Source: Methanobacteriota archaeon
Lineage (GTDB): Archaea; Thermoplasmatota; Poseidoniia; Poseidoniales; Poseidoniaceae
NCBI GenBank assembly: GCA_002723635.1
Contig: PBMM01000023.1
Span: 7,948 to 21,973 of the forward strand
Direction of reading: 5' to 3'
DNA length: 14,026 bases
Position numbers and translations under genes: made by a program. The notes beneath the pieces are model-generated. The model was not told the DNA's origin. It did no database searches and saw only the letters and a program-made list of their open reading frames with translations. Shown in pieces: positions 1-8,295 of the stretch; the first letter of the stretch is position 1, and the number at the start of each line of letters is the position of its first letter.

Positions 1-1425
1 TTGCCGCCAATCGCCACCTTCGGTGTGGCGCTTGCCTTGGGCGTCGTGTGTGCGTTCTTCGCCTCGACGGTTGTTGTCGGAGCCCTTCACGTCGTGGTCG
101 ATGCACGTCGACCGCAGGCCGACGCTGTTGTCCTTCGCCTTCCCAAGTTCAGTGAGCGCATCGTTGCCGTTCAACGCACTCAGCAACTCAGCATTTTGCT
201 GGTAGCTGTTCTCGTCAGTCTGGCGTCGTTGGTCGGCGCCCTGTCGCTCGAAACGGAGTTCGATCTCGCGGACTTCCTCGACGAGGACATGGAAGTGATG
301 GAGGTCCGGACCGAACTCGAGACGTCCTATGACGCCGCAGGATGGAAGGTCGTGTACCTGCTCATGGAACCCGAGGAAAACCGTTCAACGATTCCCATGG
401 ACGCGGTCATGTTGGATCAATTGCGCCTTCTCCACGGCGATTTGAAGGCCAACCACGACGTGGTTGGAACGGACGGGACCAAGCCCTCGCCGTCCTACGA
501 TGGACCGTACGCACTTTTGCGCGATGCGGTGATGCTCAACACTTCCTTTGGCGAGGCGCACAACCTCGCTGTTCTGACGACCGGTGACGTCTATCCTGTT
601 AGGTCAAGCGAACCAGTGGATTTGTTGGGTGCGTTCCGCGCGTTGGAGAGCAACACCAGTGTGGCGGACCCGTTGACTGGGTTGAGGTGGGCAGACCGCG
701 TCGAAGCCACGGTCGCCATGAATGAAGACGGGGTCACGCACCTCAGAAACGAGATCCGTGTGGAGGCCAGCACTTCGGCTGATTCGAGCCGTGTCGTGGC
801 CGCCTTTGTCGCCATGGTGGATGGTGTTGAAGGCGAGAATGGCCTTGATGACGACCTCGATGGTTTCGCCAACGTGCACGTTACGGGTGACCTGGTGGTC
901 CTGGAGACCGTGTTGACCGGGCTCAGCGTTTCTCAACTGGAATCCACGGCCATTTCACTCGGCGTGTCTTTTGTGGTGCTCCTTTTGCTGACGCGGAGGC
1001 TGATTCCCGCGCTTGTGGTGCTTTCTCCTGTGGTCTTCTCCACGCTGTGGGTTGTTGGTTCCATGGTCCTGCTTGGTCTGAAGTGGAACGTGACGACGGT
1101 CATGGTGACCGCCTTGACCCTCGGCATCGGCATCGATTTCGCCATTCACATGTGGCAACGCATGGAACTCGAGCGTTCTCGACGACCCAATCGCGAGGAA
1201 GCCATGGTGGCCTCCATGTCCACCACTGGCGTGGCCCTGCTCCTTTCTGCCGCAACCACGGCGCTTGGATTCATGGTGCTCCTGACCTCTCCGATGCCCC
1301 TCATACGAGACTTTGGATTGGTCACCGCCGTGACGGTGGGCTTCTCATTGCTGCTTTCATTGGTGCTGCTCCCTGTTCTAATGGACTTGGCCGATGCGGC
1401 CAGCACCCGTCAGGATCAGGGTTGA
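1..1425 (+). CDS. MMPL/RND-family membrane exporter, C-terminal part (5' truncated by window)
   Basis: This is the second half of an RND/MMPL-type integral membrane transporter; the reading frame is already open at base 1, so the first TTG is almost certainly internal. About 474 residues are visible. A hydrophobic stretch at about 5-34 is probably the last helix of the first membrane domain, followed by a short basic cytosolic linker and a helix at about 63-81. Then comes a large, acidic, poorly hydrophobic extracytoplasmic loop (about 83-310). A five-helix bundle closes the protein. It contains the signature LGIGIDFAIHMW (374-385, Asp379), a basic cytosolic loop, and the ending TALGFMVLLTS...LLPVLMDL typical of MMPL and SSD-like exporters. 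RND relatives export lipids, drugs or other hydrophobic compounds by proton antiport; no substrate can be read here. The stop codon overlaps the 3' end of the convergent DUF2240-like gene by 10 bp. Family assignment is firm; substrate is unknown. Confidence 0.9.
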   Translation: MPPIATFGVALALGVVCAFFASTVVVGALHVVVDARRPQADAVVLRLPKFSERIVAVQRTQQLSILLVAVLVSLASLVGALSLETEFDLADFLDEDMEVMEVRTELETSYDAAGWKVVYLLMEPEENRSTIPMDAVMLDQLRLLHGDLKANHDVVGTDGTKPSPSYDGPYALLRDAVMLNTSFGEAHNLAVLTTGDVYPVRSSEPVDLLGAFRALESNTSVADPLTGLRWADRVEATVAMNEDGVTHLRNEIRVEASTSADSSRVVAAFVAMVDGVEGENGLDDDLDGFANVHVTGDLVVLETVLTGLSVSQLESTAISLGVSFVVLLLLTRRLIPALVVLSPVVFSTLWVVGSMVLLGLKWNVTTVMVTALTLGIGIDFAIHMWQRMELERSRRPNREEAMVASMSTTGVALLLSAATTALGFMVLLTSPMPLIRDFGLVTAVTVGFSLLLSLVLLPVLMDLADAASTRQDQG

Positions 1426-1994
1426 GCATTGGGCGACAGAGCGTCCACAATGGCGTTCATGTCAAGCCCTTGATCGTGCGCCACCAAAGCCAATCCCAGC
1501 CATGATGTGCAGGGGCGAAGGGCGTGTTGCTTGCGTTCTGCTCGTCGCTTCACTTCTGCACGGTCAAGACCAGATGCGCGGGCGATGAAACCAACGAGCC
1601 GCCCTTCGAGGCGTACCCTTGGGTCGTCGCTTTCGACGGGCTCTGAACGGCCAACCTTGGCCGGAGCATCAGCCTCTTTTCCGGGGGAAGGAGCGGCTTG
1701 AGCCTCATGCGGAGCGGGTTGCTCGCTCGGAGGCATCGCCTCCAAAAGCCGCGAGGGGCGAGGCATCCACGACAAGGGGATCTTCACGTGTTCGAGGTTC
1801 TTGCTTGGCAGGAAACCTTCGCCTTCTGGCTTGAGCCAGCCCGTATCGACAAGGTGAGCCACGGCAACATCGGCTTCGTCAATGCCGAGCCAACCGTGCC
1901 CAAAGGACATCTCGCGAGCGATGTCAGAAGCCGTCATGGGCACGCCTGAGCGGAACAGGACCACCAACACGCGCTCAACGTCTTGCGCGTCCAT
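1416..1994 (-). CDS. DUF2240-like archaeal protein with N-terminal winged-helix fold
   Basis: This is a 192-aa soluble protein. Residues 1-66 look like a winged helix (helices around ERVLVVLFRSG, TASDIAREM and EADVAVAHLVDTGWL, then a short beta wing GEGFLPS). Residues 85-125 are a Pro/Ala/Glu-rich flexible linker. Residues 127-186 form an alpha-helical domain (RLVGFIARASGLDRAEVKRRAERK...WLGLALVAHDQGLDMNAIVDAL). This order of domains matches my memory of archaeal DUF2240 proteins, whose function is not known; DNA binding or a regulatory role is only inferred. I chose the ATG at 1994. An in-frame TTG at 2021 would add nine residues, and neither has a clear Shine-Dalgarno sequence. The gene follows the kelch surface protein on the same strand (39 bp from its stop), so the two are probably co-transcribed. 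It converges on the exporter gene with a 10-bp overlap. Confidence 0.65.
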   Translation of the reverse strand: MDAQDVERVLVVLFRSGVPMTASDIAREMSFGHGWLGIDEADVAVAHLVDTGWLKPEGEGFLPSKNLEHVKIPLSWMPRPSRLLEAMPPSEQPAPHEAQAAPSPGKEADAPAKVGRSEPVESDDPRVRLEGRLVGFIARASGLDRAEVKRRAERKQHALRPCTSWLGLALVAHDQGLDMNAIVDALSPNAQP

Positions 1995-2033
1995 CAGACG
2001 AAAGAACAGGCCGACGCCCAAGAACCCGACGGC

Positions 2034-5000
2034 TCATGCGACGCGCTCAAAGGAACCGTCCTCACGGAGTTGCCAACGCCCCAGTCCTTCGCCTTGGTAG
2101 GTGGTGGCTTCTGCGGTGTAGTCGTAGTCGCCACCCCCGGGGAGTTCCGTGTGGTCCTTCGCAATCGCGCCGATCTCGGGCATGGTCGCCACGGAATCCG
2201 CCGCAGGTTCCGCCGGGGATAGCGCCGCCAACGCGGCTTCTGCGCTGGCCAAATCTACCACGGTTTTGGTTGGATTACGTGGCGGAGCCTTCGGTCCACC
2301 GGCAACGCGTCGTTCTGCTCCAGGCGGGCCCTTCGGTTTGGGTTTGGGTGAGGTTGGCGTCTTTGCAGGAAGCACGGCTTCCAACGCCTCAGCGGAGGGC
2401 GTGCGCCTTCGAAGGAACACCACTACGACACCAAGCAGGGCGAGGCCTCCTGTTGCCGCGATCCATGCACCGGCTCCCGAACCACCGGTTTCAGCTTCGT
2501 AGGTCCAGAAGTTGTCCTCTTCGTCCAACTCGCTGATGGCCCCAAGCGTGTCGACGCTGACACGGAGGGTCCATGCGCCCTTCGGGACGTTGAAATTGCC
2601 GCGGATCAATTCGGACTCATCCGCACCAAGTCCGTTGACTTCGCGACGGACAACGATGGTTTCACTGCCTTCATTTTCCAAGGTGATTTCGACGATAAAG
2701 GGTCGATCGATTGCTTCCGACCGGGCGATGACCGGAGCCGCTACGAGGACGTTCGCTCCTTCGGAATCAACGGATCCGGTGAGCGTGACCTTGCCCAATT
2801 CTAAATCTGGACCAACGTCGGTCAAGGTGGCCACGAACCAAGGGTCGCTTGGTGTCAAATCGGTGACGCCTTGGAGTGGGCGTCCTGAATCGTCACGACC
2901 GCTGGCCCAGCATGAGAGGCTGGCTTGTGGGTCAAGGTCTCCTGGATCACCGACGTTGGAGAAATTGAATTCGGCGGTGAACAAGGTAAGGCCCTCAAAG
3001 TTCCCTGATGGGACGACGGACTTGCTCACTTCTGGCCAGGTGCGTTCGGTGGAAGTCACCTGGCAGGTGACGTTCAGCGGTCCGTTCCACGCCGTATCTT
3101 CCTGGATGTTGATGCCAACAACGACCTCGTCAAGATGGTACCTCGACCATGACACATCGTTGCTCTTCGCGACCAAAAACGGACGTGATTCGTCGACGTC
3201 CATTGGGTCGAGGTCAATCTGATGCAGGATGACAGTATCCTGCGGGTCCCAGACTTCGATGCGAGCCAGCATCAGACGGCCGCCGTTGAGCGGAGCGGGG
3301 ATGCCCGTGTCCAGCACGCCGTTCTGCACCAGCACCGAGCTGCCGCCGTCCCAGCGCACTGGGCCGACGCTGCCGAACCAACGGAGCCGCACGCCGCCGT
3401 CGTAGGGCACGCCGCTGGCGGTGTGATGAAGCGTGGCGGTCAGGTTCAGATGCTCGCCAACCGCAAGGATGCTATCACCCGTGACCGGTCCTTGCGTAGC
3501 CCCTTCGTTATCCGTGAGGTTGACGCCGTCGAAGGTGAGGTCGCGTGCAAACGCCCATGCTCCAAACACATCGCTGGAATTCGTGCCGTCAATGTCCTTG
3601 GCCACAACGCGAACCGCGCCTTCGTTCAGAGAGCCAGGGACCAGCGACCAATCAGGGGCGAGGCTCAGGTCGAACGACATCACGTCGCCGTTGGTCGACG
3701 AGGAACACGCGACCACGGCGGTTCGCCCGTCGAGGTTCTGGCATTGTTCGGTGATGACGTCCCATCGTAGACCGAGGTTCGGGTCTCCTCCGAGTTCGAT
3801 GCGAATCTCTTGGAGGTCCTCCAGTCCATTTCCGTCGCTGACCTCGACCTGCCAATCCATGGCGCGTCCAGGTTCAAGGTTGCGTTGCACACCGTTGTTA
3901 GGAGCGATGCTGAGGATGTCCACCGTACGTGGAATGCGTGTGGTCCAGTTCAAGTGGCCCGATTCGGCCAAGACAGTTGGAACAGAAAGACCGGCTCGAT
4001 CCACGCCCAGCACCAGCACGCGAACCGCCTGATGGTCCTGGTTGGCCGTGTCATCCACGGTGATGTTCGCCGTCCAGACGGTGCCGGTGGTGGTCCACAT
4101 CGCTGGCGTTTCGAGGTATTCCTCGAGGGATGCCATGCCGTCTTCCGAGCCTCCGTTTTGGCCGTCGTCCTTCCCTTCAACCCACACGTGGAACGCGACG
4201 TCTTCAGGATTGAATCCGCCGACTTCTGCGAAACTGAGGATGACGTTGCGAGCGCCGTTTTGGTTCGTATAGGAGGACGCGCTTGGGCTGCTTCCCAAGA
4301 GAGCAGGGGCTTCGGCATCCAAAGTGAAGGTCGTGCCGTCTTCTTCGAAAATCAACGTCACGTTGGCTTCGGTCCGAAGTTCAATGCGAAGGTCAGCCGT
4401 CCCCGATGCGTCTTCAGGGAGCACCATGGTGACAGGAGCAGGATGGGCCATGTCGAGGTCCGTCCACGCCGTTGAGGTGTTGAACCACGCCGCGGTGGGG
4501 ACGAGTTGGCCTGCAGGAACCCCTTCCACGGCCAAATGGATGCGGGCCTGGAAGAGGCCATCTGCGGGGGCGTCATTCCGACCTGGGAAATCAGTGGACA
4601 GGTCCACGCTGAGGGTGCGGTTGCCTGCAACGACCACCGATGACGAGGACAACAGGTCTCGCCCATCGGCCGTAATGGCGTCCAGATGAACGTCGATGTC
4701 GTCGCTCCATGTCCACGTGGGGTTTTGCGGGGCGGCCGCGAACACAAGCGAGCCGTCGCTGGCCATGATCTCCATGTGCACCTGCATGTCTTGGAGGCCG
4801 ACCACGCCCTGGTCGAGATGCAAATTCCAAGCCAATTCGTGAGGGTTTTGTTGGATTTGTTGAACGTCACTGTTCGCCACGTTCACCACACGGAGGTCGT
4901 TCACAGTGCTGTTGAGCGCCCATGTTCCACCGATCTCCTCAGCGACGATGCGCTGGGTCCGACCAAAGCCTGCATCGAGGACAATCACGGCTTGTGCCCA

Positions 5001-6659
5001 GTCGTCTTCAACGTCGATGAGGGTGCTCAGGTTGAGCGGTTGGCCGTAGGCTTGCAGAGATTCTCGCTCGATGGCCGTGAAGACGGTTTCTTCCATGCCC
5101 CACGACACCGCATCCATGTCCGGCAGCGTCCAAGCCTCGCCCTCGGTGGTGCTGAGTACCACGCGGCACTGCATCCAGGGGTACAGGTCGAGGAACTCCT
5201 CGACAGAACGCTCGCTACCCGCGGTGGGCGGTTCGGGCACCGTGTGGTTTCCTACAGGGTGATTGTAGCTGAAATTGCCTATCATGGGTTGCCATTCGAT
5301 GCCGTTGAGCAGCAGAGGATCTGGTGCTGTCTTGTACTGCAAACCAAGCGACGTGCCAGATGGTGCGTTGCCGTCGAGACGGATCCATTGGAGCAAGGCG
5401 TCACCGTCGGTCGTGGTTCGCAGATCGATCGGTGGGGACACCAACATTCCCGTGTGTTCCGCCGGGCTGACGTACCGATTCACGTTGGATCGGATTTGCA
5501 TCCAACCCCACGAAGGATTTCCTGAGTCTCCTCCGATGATGAACGTGGCGTTGTTGTATTGCGTCCACGTCATGGTGTGCACGGCGCGACCAAGGTTGCC
5601 CATGCTTCGCCACACGTCGGTTTCTGGAAGCCAACCGTAACTCCGACGTTGTGCACCGGTGCTCGATGCGCCCCCAAAGAGCACAATTTCGTCATGGATG
5701 ACTTCTGCGCCAGCACCAGCAAGGGCCACGCCAAGGTCGGTGTGGTTCGTCCAACTTCCGTTTGACAACATGACTTCCGTCGTGTTGGTCGGCGTCTGGG
5801 TGACTTGCGGGAGGCCGCCACCGACGGAAGTAGAGGTGGTCGTGTAGCCGCCCATGACGTACAACTTGCCCCGGTAATGCGCTGCAGCAGGTTGGACCCG
5901 AGCGGTTGTGAGGTTGCTTTGGTAGGTCCAACTGTCGGCGTCAATGTCGTAACTAATCGAGGTGTTGACCGCCATGGCGTCTCCAGTTTGGTTGACGCCA
6001 CCGGCGGCGTAAAGCACGCCGTTGTGGTGTGCATATCCGGCCTTTCCGACCGCCCGGTCACCGGGCATGGAGGTGCCAACAGACCACGTGTCCGTGGTGA
6101 GGTTGTAGCGCTGCACAAGGCCGGAGGAGAAAGAAGGAACCGAGGATTGGCCCTCGGGCAACGGCAAGTCGCCTGCGAGGACGAGGGTGTCGCCCCAGCG
6201 TGCACACCCTGCATGGGATTGGACGTTTGGAAGTGGACTTGGCGACACCGACCACGTCCCGTTGGTCACGTCATAGATTTCGATGAGGCTGCTTTCCTCC
6301 TCGTCATTCCATTGGCTGCTCGGGTCCACAATGCCGCCCATCAACCACAGTTCGTTGCGTTCAGGAATGGGGAACAAGCACGCTGCCATTCGTGGAAATT
6401 GAGGCGCTCCGGGAGGGGCAGACCATGACAAGGATGGCCGATCGATGACCACCTCGTTCTCGATGGTGTCCCAACTCGTGCCGCTTAGGTTCCATCCCGT
6501 GCCGTTGAAGTCAGCCTGCATTGCGGTCGCGGGCAGCACGAAAGGCGTCTCGCTAACCAGCGGTTGATTGGTCTCTGTACCGGGTGGGCTCACCATGGTC
6601 CAAGGCAGCGTGAGAAAGAGGCCGAGCACGACCAACGCCTGCAGCACGGTCTTTCTCAT
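2034..6659 (-). CDS. Giant secreted kelch-propeller / CARDB surface protein with C-terminal membrane anchor
   Basis: This protein of about 1541 residues is built for the cell surface. A signal peptide (KTVLQALVVLGLFLTLPW) starts it. Six kelch-type blades follow at about 100-400, marked by LWLMGG, LVLAGD, LYAAGG, LYVMGG, IVLFGG and FIIGGD, consistent with a six-bladed beta-propeller. A long region (about 400-1300) of beta-rich Ig-like character carries many N-x-S/T sequons and acidic Asp/Gly stretches. A CARDB-like domain (about 1305-1392) ends in the characteristic SELDEEDNFW. One transmembrane helix follows (about 1397-1416, ending FLRRR), then a 120-residue cytosolic tail rich in Pro, Lys and Ala, finishing with PGGGDYDY and GRWQLREDGSFERVA. 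Kelch and CARDB domains usually mediate adhesion or glycan/protein binding; the ligand is unknown. I use the ATG at 6659; a GTG lies one codon upstream. No Shine-Dalgarno is visible, so leaderless translation is plausible. The DUF2240-like gene follows it. Confidence 0.9.
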   Translation of the reverse strand: MRKTVLQALVVLGLFLTLPWTMVSPPGTETNQPLVSETPFVLPATAMQADFNGTGWNLSGTSWDTIENEVVIDRPSLSWSAPPGAPQFPRMAACLFPIPERNELWLMGGIVDPSSQWNDEEESSLIEIYDVTNGTWSVSPSPLPNVQSHAGCARWGDTLVLAGDLPLPEGQSSVPSFSSGLVQRYNLTTDTWSVGTSMPGDRAVGKAGYAHHNGVLYAAGGVNQTGDAMAVNTSISYDIDADSWTYQSNLTTARVQPAAAHYRGKLYVMGGYTTTSTSVGGGLPQVTQTPTNTTEVMLSNGSWTNHTDLGVALAGAGAEVIHDEIVLFGGASSTGAQRRSYGWLPETDVWRSMGNLGRAVHTMTWTQYNNATFIIGGDSGNPSWGWMQIRSNVNRYVSPAEHTGMLVSPPIDLRTTTDGDALLQWIRLDGNAPSGTSLGLQYKTAPDPLLLNGIEWQPMIGNFSYNHPVGNHTVPEPPTAGSERSVEEFLDLYPWMQCRVVLSTTEGEAWTLPDMDAVSWGMEETVFTAIERESLQAYGQPLNLSTLIDVEDDWAQAVIVLDAGFGRTQRIVAEEIGGTWALNSTVNDLRVVNVANSDVQQIQQNPHELAWNLHLDQGVVGLQDMQVHMEIMASDGSLVFAAAPQNPTWTWSDDIDVHLDAITADGRDLLSSSSVVVAGNRTLSVDLSTDFPGRNDAPADGLFQARIHLAVEGVPAGQLVPTAAWFNTSTAWTDLDMAHPAPVTMVLPEDASGTADLRIELRTEANVTLIFEEDGTTFTLDAEAPALLGSSPSASSYTNQNGARNVILSFAEVGGFNPEDVAFHVWVEGKDDGQNGGSEDGMASLEEYLETPAMWTTTGTVWTANITVDDTANQDHQAVRVLVLGVDRAGLSVPTVLAESGHLNWTTRIPRTVDILSIAPNNGVQRNLEPGRAMDWQVEVSDGNGLEDLQEIRIELGGDPNLGLRWDVITEQCQNLDGRTAVVACSSSTNGDVMSFDLSLAPDWSLVPGSLNEGAVRVVAKDIDGTNSSDVFGAWAFARDLTFDGVNLTDNEGATQGPVTGDSILAVGEHLNLTATLHHTASGVPYDGGVRLRWFGSVGPVRWDGGSSVLVQNGVLDTGIPAPLNGGRLMLARIEVWDPQDTVILHQIDLDPMDVDESRPFLVAKSNDVSWSRYHLDEVVVGINIQEDTAWNGPLNVTCQVTSTERTWPEVSKSVVPSGNFEGLTLFTAEFNFSNVGDPGDLDPQASLSCWASGRDDSGRPLQGVTDLTPSDPWFVATLTDVGPDLELGKVTLTGSVDSEGANVLVAAPVIARSEAIDRPFIVEITLENEGSETIVVRREVNGLGADESELIRGNFNVPKGAWTLRVSVDTLGAISELDEEDNFWTYEAETGGSGAGAWIAATGGLALLGVVVVFLRRRTPSAEALEAVLPAKTPTSPKPKPKGPPGAERRVAGGPKAPPRNPTKTVVDLASAEAALAALSPAEPAADSVATMPEIGAIAKDHTELPGGGDYDYTAEATTYQGEGLGRWQLREDGSFERVA

Positions 6660-6711
6660 CACATCTGGCTTTTGGAGGGGTCACTTAGGCCTTCGTGGTG
6701 AATGGACGCGC
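6660..6711. promoter_or_regulatory. Compact divergent promoter region between kelch and HEAT-repeat genes
   Basis: Only about 52 bp separate the starts of two divergent genes. The only A/T-leaning element is CACTTAGG at 6682-6689, which lies roughly 25 bp from both the kelch start (6659, minus strand) and the HEAT start (6712, plus strand). That is the right place for a TATA-like element on either strand, and it would imply very short or leaderless transcripts. The match to an archaeal TATA box is poor. GGTGA at 6697-6701 may serve as the Shine-Dalgarno sequence for the HEAT gene. Confidence 0.3.
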
Positions 6712-7980
6712 ATGTTGATGAGGGGTGGCGTAGGTGCCGGGCCGAAGCCCATGGCCGACTACATCGCCCGCGACCCTCGCACCGGCAAACCCATCGAGGT
6801 GGCCACCGTGGTCAAGCGTGCGCAGGTTGAGGAGGGTCATCGGGGCGCATGGTCCCGTTTGAACCCACGTCAAGTGCTTGATCTGGCCACGGGTCAAACC
6901 GAAGTTCTCGACCTGATGCTCGACGGTGAACGGCGTAAATTTTCGCGCCTCGATGGCGTTGAAGGCTTGGTCCTCGCGAAGGGCGTCCACGCCAACGCCG
7001 CGTACGAAGCCCTGATTCAGGCCTGCATGGACGACGATTCCGACGTGCGACGTGCGGCCTTGTTGGCCATGCCTGAAGTGGCGCAACAGCGTTCCGACGA
7101 ACTGTTCGACCATCTTAGCGTGCTGATCGACGATCCTGTGGACGAGGTCAGGGCCGCGGCATGCGACGCCTTGCGGCGCATGACGCCCGTGTTTCCCTCC
7201 GGTGTGGAGGACACCCTCGTCAACGCCCTCCGGTCTCACGACAAGCGCCTGTCGAAAGCGGCCTGGGAAGGCTTGCGCGTGATGGGTGAATCATGGCCTT
7301 CGGTCGTCTGCCTTCACGTCGACAGCCTGTTGCTCGAAGACGATCCCAATCTGCGCAAAGAAGCGGCGCGGGTCCTCCAACGCGTGGTCGCACGGGCCGG
7401 CCACCAAGGCTGGGATTTGGTCACGTGGGCGCTTGCTGACGAGGAGGTCGTCGTCCGACGCGAAGCCGCACGCTGCTTGCCCAAACTGGTCAATCCAGCC
7501 CCAAAGATGGCCGTGATCCTCGCCGAGAAGGTGCTCTACGACACCGATGCCAAGGTGCGCAATCGGGCGCTGAAGGTCCTGGAACGCGTGGACATGGGCG
7601 GCAGCCGTGCCCGTTCCATCGTGCTGGCCGGCACGCGCCACGACGTAGTCGACATCCGTCGTGCTTGCGTCGAGATGCTCCATCGCTTCATGGGCGAGGA
7701 AGACCAGCGCAGCTTCGCCCAAGAGCGCTTGCAAGTCGAACAAGACCCTGGCATCCGCCTCCTCTTGCAGGAAATGGCCTTCGACCCAGAAATCGAGGGC
7801 AGCGAAGCCGAAAAGAACCGCTTTTTGGCGCCTGCAGAACCGGTGCCTCAACTCGACCGTGAAGTGGCGCAGGCCATGGAACAGGCGATTGGTCTGCTCC
7901 AGCCAGAACCGAGCGAAGAGCCTCCTGCTCCACCAACGCCTGAGGGCGAGCCTCCCCAAGACGATGGCCAACACCGTTAA
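6712..7980 (+). CDS. HEAT-repeat (PBS-lyase-like) scaffold protein
   Basis: This 422-aa soluble protein consists mainly of about eight HEAT-like helical pairs between residues 96 and 356. The recurring pattern is D-x-x-x-x-VR-x-x-A-x-x-x-L (for example SDVRRAALLAM, DEVRAAACDAL, PNLRKEAARVL, VVVRREAARCL, AKVRNRALKVL, VDIRRACVEML). Before them is a short basic N-terminal region (15-90); after them an acidic, helical stretch (360-395) and a low-complexity Pro/Glu tail (396-422). HEAT arrays form curved surfaces that bind proteins or nucleic acids; no catalytic residues are apparent, so a scaffold role is inferred. The start is uncertain. ATG 6712 is preceded by GGTGA at 10 bp; ATG 6718 and ATG 6751 (MADYIARDP) are in frame and also plausible. 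The gene heads a rightward cluster with the 71-aa protein (38 bp downstream) and the DEAD-box helicase. Confidence 0.88.
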   Translation: MLMRGGVGAGPKPMADYIARDPRTGKPIEVATVVKRAQVEEGHRGAWSRLNPRQVLDLATGQTEVLDLMLDGERRKFSRLDGVEGLVLAKGVHANAAYEALIQACMDDDSDVRRAALLAMPEVAQQRSDELFDHLSVLIDDPVDEVRAAACDALRRMTPVFPSGVEDTLVNALRSHDKRLSKAAWEGLRVMGESWPSVVCLHVDSLLLEDDPNLRKEAARVLQRVVARAGHQGWDLVTWALADEEVVVRREAARCLPKLVNPAPKMAVILAEKVLYDTDAKVRNRALKVLERVDMGGSRARSIVLAGTRHDVVDIRRACVEMLHRFMGEEDQRSFAQERLQVEQDPGIRLLLQEMAFDPEIEGSEAEKNRFLAPAEPVPQLDREVAQAMEQAIGLLQPEPSEEPPAPPTPEGEPPQDDGQHR

Positions 7981-8018
7981 AGGAGGCCCACCGGTCGCCA
8001 AGTCGTTCAGGTGTAGTC

Positions 8019-8234
8019 ATGGATGACGTCACGTACGATGACAAGGCCGAGCAGTTCGAGCGCCTGTGGGACGGTATGACCCCCAAAGGCATCAACCGAA
8101 CCAAGGCCCTGAAGTTCCGTCAGTACATCCTCGAGCACGTCCGTCAGACCAAGCGCCCGCTCACCCGTGAGAATGCGCGAAAGTACTGGATGGGCCAGCT
8201 CCAGCAGGAGATCAAGGACGCCGAGTCCTTCTGA
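8019..8234 (+). CDS. Small charged helical protein of unknown function (71 aa)
   Basis: I do not recognise a family for this 71-residue protein. It is highly charged and predicted mostly alpha-helical. An acidic N-terminus (MDDVTYDDKAEQFERLWDGM) leads to a basic middle (NRTKALKFRQYILEHVRQTKRPLTRENARKYW) and an acidic end. The mix of Lys, Arg and aromatics would suit binding RNA or a protein partner, but this is inference only. The case that it is real rests on AGGTG at 8009-8013, well placed before the ATG, on codon usage like its neighbours, and on its position between the HEAT gene (38 bp upstream) and the RNA helicase (61 bp downstream) on the same strand. The helicase reading frame is open through its 3' end, but that upstream extension reads as low-quality Ser/Arg sequence. 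Confidence 0.75.
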   Translation: MDDVTYDDKAEQFERLWDGMTPKGINRTKALKFRQYILEHVRQTKRPLTRENARKYWMGQLQQEIKDAESF

Positions 8235-8282
8235 GACGCGCGAGGGTCGGCACCGTTCCGGCGGCCCGCAGAACCGAGGAAC

Positions 8283-8287
8283 GGAGG
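8283..8287 (+). promoter_or_regulatory. Shine-Dalgarno GGAGG deciding the helicase start
   Basis: GGAGG sits 8 bp before the ATG at 8296. It supports that start over the longer open frame, which runs back to 8167 inside the 71-aa gene. Strong ribosome-binding sites also precede other genes here, so this genome uses leadered translation for at least some internal operon genes. Confidence 0.65.
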
Positions 8288-8295
8288 CGAACAGG

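Noticed and set aside
1396..1425. Convergent overlap of exporter and DUF2240-like genes as a sign of frameshift or misannotation
   Set aside because: Both frames are well supported to their stops; a 10-bp tail-to-tail overlap is normal in compact genomes.
2149..6428. Several plus-strand open frames of 200-280 codons opposite the kelch gene
   Set aside because: They are antisense shadows in GC-rich DNA. The minus-strand frame is continuous over 1541 codons with a signal peptide, kelch repeats, CARDB and an anchor.
7981..7986. Perfect AGGAGG right after the HEAT stop codon, suggesting a further gene start
   Set aside because: No ATG, GTG or TTG lies within a usable distance. The 71-aa gene has its own AGGTG closer to its start at 8019.
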